Origin: a virus
Virus record (IMG/VR): IMGVR_UViG_3300018906_000007
Location: 1-30,076 of that record
DNA length: 30,076 bases
Strand: one strand, 5' to 3'
A program made the position numbers and the translations under genes. Positions 22,870 to 28,996 of the stretch are shown piece after piece. Each line of letters begins with the position of its first letter. The stretch's first letter is position 1. Below the pieces are notes generated by a model that was not told where the DNA came from, did no database searches, and saw only the letters and a list, made by a program, of their open reading frames with translations.

Positions 22870-23834
22870 AGCAGATCAGCTCCGTCGGTGTAGTAGGAGG
22901 GCAGCACCGGGAAGGGCTGCGGCCCCGGGTGGGCGGGCTTGTACTTGGTGGCCGGCACCGGCTTCTCCCGGTACCGGGCGTACTTGCTCCACTCGCACAG
23001 GAGGTTGCTCCCGATGTCCATGAGGCTGGGTACACGGTACCCCACCTGGGGTACATCAGGCAAGTTCCGCACCGCGTCGACCACCCGCCGCACCACATAC
23101 ATCGTGGGCTCGCCAGGGCTGAGCTGAGCCGCGCCCTTCACCGAGCCCGGACCAGGCTGCAGAAACTCGTCCTCGAGGTCGCGATCCTGGGTGTAGGTCC
23201 AGTCGGCCAGCACCTGCATCGACATGAAGTCCCCGACACCCTTGTTGCGGCGCAGCAGCTTGTACCGCTGGGCCTGGCTGCGGGCTCGCTCCCACTCGGG
23301 CATGATGTCGTCGGGGGAGCCCGGGGTGAACAACCGCTCGGTGAGGTCCAGGATGCTGTCGAGTTTGTTGGTTCCCGGCGTGGCCGACTGCGGGAACACT
23401 AGATAAGCGTTCGTGAACACCGTCCGGGGGAAGGCTTTGACCTCCCGACGTTCTCCTGTGTAGGTGGCAATGTGCTGCGACCAGGGGATCCTGGTGTGGG
23501 TGCGAGGCTCGCCTCGGTAGGCGTGCCAAGCAGCCCGCACGTCCTTGAGGTTCGAGCTGGTGGGCAGCCCGCAGATCAGCTCCAGGTGCTGCCAGCTCTC
23601 GATGCGCCCGGTGTGGCGGTAGAGGAACGCGCGGAGCAGCCGGTCGCGCTCGTCCAGCTCGGGGTCGAAGAGGTCGGTCAGCACGTACTGCGTGCCGGGG
23701 TCGAGCACCCGGAACACGTTGGTGAACTTCCTGCTGGCGAGGATCGGGTCGTCCGTCCACGGCTGCGGAGCCCCAGCCAGCCGCTTCTCCCAGATGCGAT
23801 GGCGTTCAACCACGAAGCGCAGGAAGTCGTTCAT
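22866..23834 (-). CDS. 5-hmdU DNA kinase helical-domain protein (aGPT-PPlase clade 2-like), stand-alone
   Basis: A 322-residue protein from ATG 23834 (ATGA overlap). The N-terminus (VVERHRIWEKRLAG, PWTDDPIL, KFTNVFRVLDPGTQYV) is the signature of the helical domain of 5-hydroxymethyl-dU DNA kinases, earlier called alpha-glutamyl/putrescinyl thymine pyrophosphorylase. A LLRRNKGVGDFMSMQVLADW segment in the middle is a helix-hairpin-helix-type DNA-contact region, and the C-terminus has a LLCEWSKYARYRE segment. Characterised members carry this domain together with a P-loop kinase. Here no Walker motif is present, and a separate P-loop kinase lies three genes downstream. The protein probably positions DNA for base phosphorylation. 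Confidence 0.75.
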   Translation of the reverse strand: MNDFLRFVVERHRIWEKRLAGAPQPWTDDPILASRKFTNVFRVLDPGTQYVLTDLFDPELDERDRLLRAFLYRHTGRIESWQHLELICGLPTSSNLKDVRAAWHAYRGEPRTHTRIPWSQHIATYTGERREVKAFPRTVFTNAYLVFPQSATPGTNKLDSILDLTERLFTPGSPDDIMPEWERARSQAQRYKLLRRNKGVGDFMSMQVLADWTYTQDRDLEDEFLQPGPGSVKGAAQLSPGEPTMYVVRRVVDAVRNLPDVPQVGYRVPSLMDIGSNLLCEWSKYARYREKPVPATKYKPAHPGPQPFPVLPSYYTDGADLL

Positions 23835-24034
23835 GTCAGCTGCCCGGTACGTAGGGCGATGGCTACGGCGTGGGCAGCGTCGCGGGCATGGAGCTTGTTG
23901 TAGGCGTGGCTCAGGTGCTTCGCCACTGTGTTGGGGGAGAGATACAGCATCGCGGCGATCTGAGCACGGTTGTGACCCAGCGAGCGGAGCTCCAGGATCT
24001 CCCGTTCGCGCGGGCTGAGCGGGTGGGCGCTCAC
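23831..24034 (-). CDS. LuxR-type helix-turn-helix protein (stand-alone HTH)
   Basis: A 67-residue protein from GTG 24034 (GTGA overlap). Almost all of it is a GerE/LuxR-type HTH: LSPREREILELRSLGHNRAQ, IAAMLYLSPNTVAKHLSHAY, NKLHARDAAHAVAIAL. There is no receiver or ligand-binding domain, so activity may depend on its amount or on partners. It is a likely transcription regulator made together with the replication and modification genes. The HTH call is strong; target sites are unknown, although the repeated TACCCC/GGGGTA dyads are candidates. Confidence 0.85.
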   Translation of the reverse strand: MSAHPLSPREREILELRSLGHNRAQIAAMLYLSPNTVAKHLSHAYNKLHARDAAHAVAIALRTGQLT

Positions 24035-24279
24035 TTGCACTCGTCCTGGCCGGGTGCGTGGACCAACCAGCAGTTGGAGCACACCGGCTGCGGCCGGGTG
24101 CGAGCGGGGCAGCGGGCGTGCTGAGCTTCACCGTCCACCATCACACCCTCGTCGCCCTTCTCGAGCAGGGTGTCGCAGTTCGGGCAGTCACTGTCGAACG
24201 CGGCTATGAAGACGGACCTGTCGATGCAGGTGCAGCCTGTCGTGTCGATCGGCTGGTGGCAGCCCTTGCAGATCTTCAT
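24031..24279 (-). CDS. Zinc-ribbon-like Cys-rich protein
   Basis: An 82-residue protein from ATG 24279, overlapping the methyltransferase stop (ATGA); the longer open frame upstream is a shadow of that gene. It has three Cys pairs or clusters: CKGC and CTC at 4-25, CPNC at about 43, and CSNCW at about 68, plus single Cys residues, which suits one or two zinc ribbons. No enzyme motif is seen. Such proteins often contact nucleic acids or other proteins. Confidence 0.65.
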   Translation of the reverse strand: MKICKGCHQPIDTTGCTCIDRSVFIAAFDSDCPNCDTLLEKGDEGVMVDGEAQHARCPARTRPQPVCSNCWLVHAPGQDECK

Positions 24280-24929
24280 CGGACGAACATCTCCTCGACC
24301 CACCAGGCCTTCTCGGACCAGCGTGATCCCCAGATGCGGCGGAACCCCAGCTCGTCCTGCAGGCGGGCGCTTAGCCGCTCGGCCAGCTCGCGGTTGCCCC
24401 TGTGCTTGAAGTGCCACTCGATGAACAGCCGGTCGGCGCTGGCTGGGAAGCTCTCCAGCAGGTCGAGCAGGTACTCCCCTCCCTCGATGTCGATCTTGAC
24501 GAACGTCGGGTCGAGCCCCCGGCACAGCTCGGCCAGCGACCAGGTCTGGACGACGAACGGCACCCGCCCACGCTTGACGATCAGGCTGTGGCTGTCGGTC
24601 CCCTTGTGCTGGTTGAGGTAGATGGTCTCCAGCCCCGTCTCCGACACACAGGCTGCCCCCTCCCACAGCTCGACCCGAGGGTCGTCCACGTTCCGGCGGA
24701 AGAGCACGGTGTTGTCCGGGACGGGCTCGACGGCTCGCACCCGGACCGCTCCCGCCGCGAGCGCCCGAGCCGTGAAGGTGCCGATGTGCGCACCGAGGTC
24801 CAGTACCACGTCGCCAGCCGAGACCGCTGCCTCCTTCTTGAACATCTTGCGGGTGTCGGCGATGGAGACGAGGTCGCTGGTACCGGGGCGGTGCCAGAAC
24901 CCGTCCCGCTGCTCTAGCTGCTGGGTCAC
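24276..24929 (-). CDS. FkbM-family SAM-dependent methyltransferase
   Basis: A 217-residue protein from GTG 24929 (GTGA overlap). The SAM-binding motif VVLDLGAHIGTF lies at 41-52, the acidic loop motif AVEPVPDN at about 66-73, and FVKIDIEGGEY, the hallmark of the FkbM family, further on. The end (RLFIEWHFKHRGNRELAERL, then GFRRIWGSRWSEKAWWVEEM) is as in other members. FkbM enzymes O-methylate sugars and other small groups. In this cluster it could methylate a modified base or a host glycan; neither can be decided from sequence. The length is normal. Confidence 0.78.
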   Translation of the reverse strand: MTQQLEQRDGFWHRPGTSDLVSIADTRKMFKKEAAVSAGDVVLDLGAHIGTFTARALAAGAVRVRAVEPVPDNTVLFRRNVDDPRVELWEGAACVSETGLETIYLNQHKGTDSHSLIVKRGRVPFVVQTWSLAELCRGLDPTFVKIDIEGGEYLLDLLESFPASADRLFIEWHFKHRGNRELAERLSARLQDELGFRRIWGSRWSEKAWWVEEMFVR

Positions 24930-25126
24930 GTCAGCCCTTTCGCGAGTACCTCGTCGCGCCAGTCGGCCCACGACGTTCCATCCGTGCGGCCCGAGCGGGT
25001 GTGGCCCTCGGCCCACCCCCGCCAGATGTCGCCGTGCTGGCCCCTGAGCGCTTCGCTGTAGAGCAGCAGCCACTCGAACGAGTCCGTGTCTGCGGGCAGC
25101 CGGACCCCCGCCTTGATCCTCGCCAT
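24926..25126 (-). CDS. Small hypothetical protein downstream of the polymerase
   Basis: A 66-residue protein from ATG 25126, one base after the polymerase stop. It is rich in Trp and charge (SFEWLLLYSEALRGQ, then DIWRGWAEGHTRSG) and probably helical. Its TGA overlaps the methyltransferase GTG. I do not recognise the family. Confidence 0.6.
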   Translation of the reverse strand: MARIKAGVRLPADTDSFEWLLLYSEALRGQHGDIWRGWAEGHTRSGRTDGTSWADWRDEVLAKGLT

Positions 25127-25127
25127 G

Positions 25128-26960
25128 TCAGCCCTTCCTGTAGCGGTAGGTGATAAATCCTTCGCCGTCGAGCGGGAGCCCGGTAGCCCAGGGCGGTACG
25201 ACCGTCATGAGCTGGGTGACGTCCTCGAGGCGGTCAGTCTCCGCGATCACCTCGTCGTGCACGTGGCCTACCACCGGCAGCCCGGCAGCCTCCAGGCGGA
25301 CGAGAGCCCCCGCCAACACGTCCCGGGCGATGGCCTGGGTAGCGTTCTCGATGAGCCGCCCGCCGTAGGTGCCGATGCGGGTGGGCTTCTTCGGGTCGTC
25401 GTACCGCCACCCCTCCTTGTGGATCTTCTTCTTGGTCTTCGGGTCGATGACGACGTACCGCTCCCAGCGCACCCCGTGGTAGCCGATGGCCCGACCGCTC
25501 GGGAGGTGCATTCGGCGCGAGCTGCCGTGCCGAGTGATGTGGATGTGACGACCGACCCGACCACCCTCGCCGAACGCCTCATCAGCCAGCGTCCACAGCC
25601 GGACGATGCGCGCGTTGGCACGCCTCCACTGCTTCAGGAGGAGGCTGAGGTCCTCATCAGAGCCCTGCGCGCCCATCACCCGGAGGCTGTTGACCCCGCC
25701 CGCGTAGCCGAGCGCCAGCACCGCCACCTTGCCGGCTGAACGGCTGAGTTGGTTGCCCGGGCTGGACATGCGCTCGGCGGTCTCGACGTAGATGTCGCGG
25801 CCCGCGCGGAAGGCGTCGAGCGCCCAGGTCTCGTCGGCCATCCACGCCAGCACCCGAGCCTCGATGCTGGCATAGTCGACGACGCTGAGGGTCGGCTGGC
25901 CGATGAACATCGAGCGGACGAGCGCCTTCAGCGTGTAGGGCTCAGCCCCGAGCCCCATGTGCAGGTCCAGGATGGCCGCCTCAGGGTCGTCCACGGTGGC
26001 CCGGGGGAGGTTCTGGGGCTGGACGCGCTGGCCCGTCCAGCGGCCCGTGTGGGCCCCGAAGAAGCGGAACCCTCCACGGATGCGGCTGTCCGGGCTGACC
26101 ACCTGCAGCGCAGCCCCGAACTTGCCTCCCGCCGCGAGCGCCAGGTCCTGCCGCAGCTCCAGGGCTCGGCGGTGCAGCTCGGGCAGCTCGGGGTCTTCGA
26201 GCAGCGCCTCGATGGTCGCGGCCTGGCAGTTGGGGAGGTCGAGCCCGACGGTCTTGGCCCACGCCATCACCTGCTGGATCGAGCCCGGGTTGAGCACGCC
26301 GGTCAGCTCGGTGAACTCGTCCTTGCCGTCCGCCTTCCCCTCGTCGACGGCCACGGCTGCGGCCTTGCACAGCGCCAGGTCGATGAGCATGCCCCGGTCG
26401 TTGATCCGTTGGTCGGCGTTCCACACATCCCGCTCGCCCGGGGGCCAGCTCGGGAGCAGCCGGTGGACCTCGCGGTGAGTCTCGACGTCCTGAGCGCAGT
26501 AGGCCAGGAACTCCATCCACTCCAGCGGGTGCGACTCGGCGTCGTTCCAGCCCCCGCCTCGGCGCGGCTTGCAGAAGAGGTCGATCAGCTTCTTGCCCGC
26601 GCTGTCCTTGCCCTCCAGCCCGAGCGCAGCCGCGACGTTCTCCAAGCTGGCCGGGTAGCCGTGTTCCATGGCCAGGGACTGGGTGTCCTCCCACTGCTCG
26701 GGGTTCAGCAGACTGACGTCGATGACGGTGCCCAGGCACACTCGCTCGAACTGCGCGTTGTGCGCTACCTTCGGGGTGTCGAGCAGCCCGGGGATGGCCG
26801 CGATCTCGTCGTGCCCGACCGCCACCCGCACGGGGTCGTCCCCGTGGGCCCAGCCCGCCATCAGGATCTCGAAGCTGGGATCCTCGGTGTAGGCGTACAC
26901 ACCGAGCTTCTTCAGGTCGACGACCGAGCGGGTCTCGATGTCGAGATACAATGGGGTCAC
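25128..26960 (-). CDS. Family A DNA polymerase with 3'-5' exonuclease
   Basis: A 610-residue protein from GTG 26960 (GTGA overlap). Residues 1-170 form a DnaQ-type 3'-5' exonuclease: D7 and E9 in LDIETRS, N68 in AHNAQFE, and D158 in YCAQDVETH. The polymerase domain has the fingers/thumb entry GAHTGRWTGQRVQPQNLPR, motif A VDYASIEARV (D362), motif B around K411 with YAGG at 419-422, and motif C HVHDE (H568, D569, E570). There is no 5'-3' nuclease domain, as in T7-like and many actinophage polymerases. This is the replicative enzyme of the phage and would need to accept the modified nucleotide if one is incorporated. All catalytic residues are present. Confidence 0.92.
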   Translation of the reverse strand: MTPLYLDIETRSVVDLKKLGVYAYTEDPSFEILMAGWAHGDDPVRVAVGHDEIAAIPGLLDTPKVAHNAQFERVCLGTVIDVSLLNPEQWEDTQSLAMEHGYPASLENVAAALGLEGKDSAGKKLIDLFCKPRRGGGWNDAESHPLEWMEFLAYCAQDVETHREVHRLLPSWPPGERDVWNADQRINDRGMLIDLALCKAAAVAVDEGKADGKDEFTELTGVLNPGSIQQVMAWAKTVGLDLPNCQAATIEALLEDPELPELHRRALELRQDLALAAGGKFGAALQVVSPDSRIRGGFRFFGAHTGRWTGQRVQPQNLPRATVDDPEAAILDLHMGLGAEPYTLKALVRSMFIGQPTLSVVDYASIEARVLAWMADETWALDAFRAGRDIYVETAERMSSPGNQLSRSAGKVAVLALGYAGGVNSLRVMGAQGSDEDLSLLLKQWRRANARIVRLWTLADEAFGEGGRVGRHIHITRHGSSRRMHLPSGRAIGYHGVRWERYVVIDPKTKKKIHKEGWRYDDPKKPTRIGTYGGRLIENATQAIARDVLAGALVRLEAAGLPVVGHVHDEVIAETDRLEDVTQLMTVVPPWATGLPLDGEGFITYRYRKG

Positions 26961-27406
26961 GCACGCTCCTGGGTGAAACAGTGGTCGTAGCCGTAGAAGG
27001 GCCGGTGCAGACTCTCAGGGATGCGGCACGCCTTGCCATCATCGCCGAGCGTGGTGCAACGGGGCTCGCCGCAGACATGGCGACCAGGCTCGCAGTGGGT
27101 GTGAGCGCTGTAGTCCTTGAGGCCCTCTGCATGGCGCAGCGCGTCGCGGTAGGTGACGCGGGCGTAGCCCTTGCGCGGGTTGCGGCGCTTGCTGAAGATT
27201 GTGCAGAACAAGGTGTCCTGGCGACCCTTGCCGCCCTTGGCTGAACCGGGGGTGTAGCTGATGATGACGTTGTCAGTATCAAACCAGTGAGCACCGGACA
27301 CGAGCACCTGGCGCGAACCGTCGGCCCGTCGCTCGTCGGTGACCCGGCAGCCGAGCGCGGCCAGCTCCCGGGCGAAGAACTCGATGCGTTCAGCGGCGAT
27401 AGTCAT
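26957..27406 (-). CDS. Hypothetical protein upstream of the polymerase
   Basis: A 149-residue protein. ATG 27406 has a GGGAG site seven bases upstream and lies behind promoter module 2; the longer frame upstream is not supported. The N-terminal half (IEFFARELAALGCRVTDERR, then VLVSGAHWFDTDNVIISYTPG) looks like a folded alpha/beta domain. The last third has a Cys/His cluster (HTHCEPGRHVCGEPRC and another Cys) that could bind zinc. Function unknown. It is the first gene of the transcription unit that contains the polymerase and modification genes. Confidence 0.7.
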   Translation of the reverse strand: MTIAAERIEFFARELAALGCRVTDERRADGSRQVLVSGAHWFDTDNVIISYTPGSAKGGKGRQDTLFCTIFSKRRNPRKGYARVTYRDALRHAEGLKDYSAHTHCEPGRHVCGEPRCTTLGDDGKACRIPESLHRPFYGYDHCFTQERA

Positions 27407-27425
27407 GGCGCTCTCCCTAGCTCGG

Positions 27426-27477
27426 TGGCCCCTCTGGCCCGTACCGTGATAGTACCCCACTTGTAGTCCGAAGGCAA
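27426..27477 (-). promoter_or_regulatory. Leftward promoter / operator module, copy 2
   Basis: On the minus strand a -35 (TTGCCT, 27477-27472), 17 bases, and a -10 (TACTAT, 27454-27449). A GGCC-N5-GGCC dyad at 27440-27426 lies just after the expected start, as in copy 1 at 18969-19019. The spacer holds a half-site GTACCCC of the dyad seen whole in copy 1. The leader shares CCGAGC and a GGGAG- or GGAG-type ribosome site with copy 1. It would drive the polymerase and modification genes. Confidence 0.6.
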
Positions 27478-27486
27478 GCAACCGAA

Positions 27487-27519
27487 CAGCCCCCGCCGGG
27501 CCGAAGCTGGCGGGGGCTG
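27487..27519 (-). terminator. 11-bp hairpin terminator upstream of promoter module 2
   Basis: CAGCCCCCGCC (27487-27497) pairs perfectly with 27509-27519 across an 11-base loop. On the minus strand the hairpin is followed by TTCGGTTGCTTGCCTT, moderately T-rich, so it can end leftward transcripts from the single-strand-binding gene just before the next promoter starts. Confidence 0.65.
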
Positions 27520-27616
27520 CTGCGAGCTGGCCGCAGGTACGGCTAGGGCTGAAGGCCCATCGTGACCGCCCTTCGCCTGGGACTAACCATGGAAGCGAGG
27601 CGTTGACGGGGCTCGC
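27520..27616. other. Non-coding gap between two hairpins
   Basis: About 100 bases between the two terminator-like hairpins without a convincing gene. A CGCCT/AGGCG pairing is possible near 27574-27602. A 15-codon frame on the minus strand (starting ATGGTTAGTCCC) lacks a ribosome site. The stretch does not fold as a tRNA by eye. A small RNA is possible; otherwise I see nothing in it. Confidence 0.3.
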
Positions 27617-27654
27617 GCTCGGGCGGGCTGCCGCTGCAGATAGCCCGCCCGAGC
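27617..27654 (-). terminator. 13-bp hairpin directly after the single-strand-binding gene
   Basis: GCTCGGGCGGGCT (27617-27629) pairs perfectly with 27642-27654 across a 12-base loop. On the minus strand the hairpin begins three bases after the stop of the DUF2815 gene. No T-run follows. Together with the hairpin at 27487-27519 it gives a double terminator. Confidence 0.6.
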
Positions 27655-27657
27655 CGA

Positions 27658-28227
27658 CTAGATCAGGCCGGAGTCGTCGTCCGCGAAGTCGTCCGCGAAG
27701 TCGTCCTCGGCCTTGGTGCGGCCTCCGCCCAGCCGTTCGCCGTCGGCGAGGAACTGCACGTTGTTCAGGCCGAAGGTGACGCCCTTCTTGCCCTTGGCGT
27801 CGTACGGGTAGGCGTTCATGCTGACCCGCCCGAAGCAGCCGCTGTAGACCAGCTCGGGGTCGTCGATCGGGTTGCGGTACTGGTCCACGACGCCCGGGCG
27901 GCTCTTGCTGCTCAGGTTCATGTACATGTGCCCCTTGTACTCGGGGTTCTTGTCGAGGTCGGCCTCCTCGTCGCCGTCGTGCAGCGTGAAGGTGAGGTTG
28001 GCCGGGATGCGCCCGCCCCACTTCTTGGTCTTGCCGGCCTCCTTCGCCGCCTCCTGGGCGCGGCGGATGCGGTCGAGCGTCCCCTTGTCGGTCTTGGGGA
28101 TGAGGATGGCGAGGCTGTACTTCGGCTCGTCGTCCGCGCTGGCCGCGTACGGCTCGAAGATGCGGACGTAGCTGAGCCGCACCTTGTTGGTGACGACGCG
28201 GGTGGCGTTCGGGTCTGCTGCGGGCAT
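27658..28227 (-). CDS. DUF2815-like single-stranded DNA-binding protein
   Basis: A 189-residue protein from ATG 28227 with a GGAG site. It shows the DUF2815 pattern, found next to DUF2800 and a family A polymerase in many phages: VRLSYVRIFEPYAAS, KYSLAILIPKTDKGTLDRIR, then DKNPEYKGHMYMNLSSKSRPGVVD and VYSGCFGRVSMNAYPYDAKG, typical of an OB-fold ssDNA-binding protein. The end is a strongly acidic tail made from a short tandem repeat (DDFADDFADDDSGLI), like the acidic tip by which SSBs contact replication proteins. It probably covers single strands during replication and recombination. Confidence 0.85.
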   Translation of the reverse strand: MPAADPNATRVVTNKVRLSYVRIFEPYAASADDEPKYSLAILIPKTDKGTLDRIRRAQEAAKEAGKTKKWGGRIPANLTFTLHDGDEEADLDKNPEYKGHMYMNLSSKSRPGVVDQYRNPIDDPELVYSGCFGRVSMNAYPYDAKGKKGVTFGLNNVQFLADGERLGGGRTKAEDDFADDFADDDSGLI

Positions 28228-28244
28228 AGCGATGATCTCCTGAT

Positions 28245-28778
28245 CTACGGGGTGTCGGTGTGAGTGGTGAGCTGGCAGAAGCGGGAGCGGTACTCCCACT
28301 CGGCCCTGTCGGGGAACCAACCATGGATGGTCAGCCCCAGTGGTGCCTTGCCCTCCAGCGCCGACCACGGGCGCTCGGGCTCGCGCATCAGCGCGGCCCG
28401 CTCGTCCAGGACGATGCGGCGGTCGTACTCGCGGACCTCGTCGGGCTGAGCGGGAACGATTCCCGCCCAGGCGGTGATGGCCGACATGATGTGGTCCTCG
28501 ATGACCTCGAACTCCGGGATCTCGTTCTTGAGAGGCCACACCATGTCGCCCACGTACGCCTCGGTGGCGTCGTGGAGCAGCGCCCAGAGAGCGTTCTCCG
28601 GGGCCACAGCGTGACTGAGCAAGACGCAGTGCTCGGCCACGCTGTAGAAGCGGGACACCGCGCCGTTGTACCGGCACAGCATCGAGAGGTGGTGCGCGAT
28701 GTCGTCGATGTCGACGTCGCTGGGCTGAAAGGCGAGCACGTCGACGGCTCGGCCCGTGTAGGTCTGAATCCAGCTCAC
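28245..28778 (-). CDS. HD-domain nucleotidase / phosphohydrolase (YfbR-like)
   Basis: A 177-residue protein from GTG 28778 (GTGA overlap). It has the HD signature: FYSVAEHCVLLSH with H50, ALLHDATEAY with H69-D70, and a later DRRIVLDE with a further Asp. The SVAEHxxxLS / LLHDATEA(Y/F) pattern is that of phage and bacterial HD phosphohydrolases related to 5'-deoxynucleotidases. It may remove phosphate from dNMPs, shaping the nucleotide pool together with the MazG-like enzyme. The substrate is inference. Confidence 0.75.
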   Translation of the reverse strand: MSWIQTYTGRAVDVLAFQPSDVDIDDIAHHLSMLCRYNGAVSRFYSVAEHCVLLSHAVAPENALWALLHDATEAYVGDMVWPLKNEIPEFEVIEDHIMSAITAWAGIVPAQPDEVREYDRRIVLDERAALMREPERPWSALEGKAPLGLTIHGWFPDRAEWEYRSRFCQLTTHTDTP

Positions 28779-28996
28779 GGCCCCTCCAGGAGAGCATCGA
28801 GGTTCTTCTGGATCCGGTCCCGCTGCTCCCTCTTGAGCTTGCTGAGACGGCTGCCCACCCAGTCTCGGGCAGCGCGCTCCTTCTCTGCTTCCGAGAAAGA
28901 CTCCATGACAAGTGCGATGACCTGACCACGGTTATCCCGCTGGGGAGCGCGCTTCCAGACCTCCTCGATCTTGTCATCGAGGGGCAGGCGGCTCAC
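28775..28996 (-). CDS. Small charged helical protein
   Basis: A 73-residue protein from GTG 28996 (GTGA overlaps on both sides). It is almost fully helical and charged (KIEEVWKRAPQRDNRGQVI, then LVMESFSEAEKERAARDWV, SRLSKLKREQRDRIQKNL). I do not recognise the family. It lies between the nuclease and the HD protein and may be a partner of either. Confidence 0.6.
   Translation of the reverse strand: MSRLPLDDKIEEVWKRAPQRDNRGQVIALVMESFSEAEKERAARDWVGSRLSKLKREQRDRIQKNLDALLEGP

Noticed and set aside
24280-24666. Upstream extension of the zinc-ribbon frame
   Set aside because: It overlaps the methyltransferase coding region out of frame. ATG 24279 overlaps that gene's stop and fits the operon's pattern.
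25749-26990. Long plus-strand open frame (413 codons) opposite the polymerase gene
   Set aside because: It lies antisense to a gene with all polymerase motifs. Its translation is low-complexity (Val/Gly/Arg/His-rich), as expected for the reverse frame of GC-rich coding DNA.
27541-27589. 15-codon frame on the minus strand between the hairpins
   Set aside because: No ribosome binding site and no coupling to a neighbour, so no support for translation.
27690-27694. Tandem repeat near 27670-27705 as a regulatory repeat
   Set aside because: The repeated GTCCGCGAA-type units encode the DDFADDFADD acidic tail of the single-strand-binding protein, so coding explains them.
27407-28324. Very long upstream extension of the hypothetical gene before the polymerase
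   Set aside because: It crosses a promoter, two hairpins and the single-strand-binding gene in another frame. ATG 27406 with GGGAG explains the gene.
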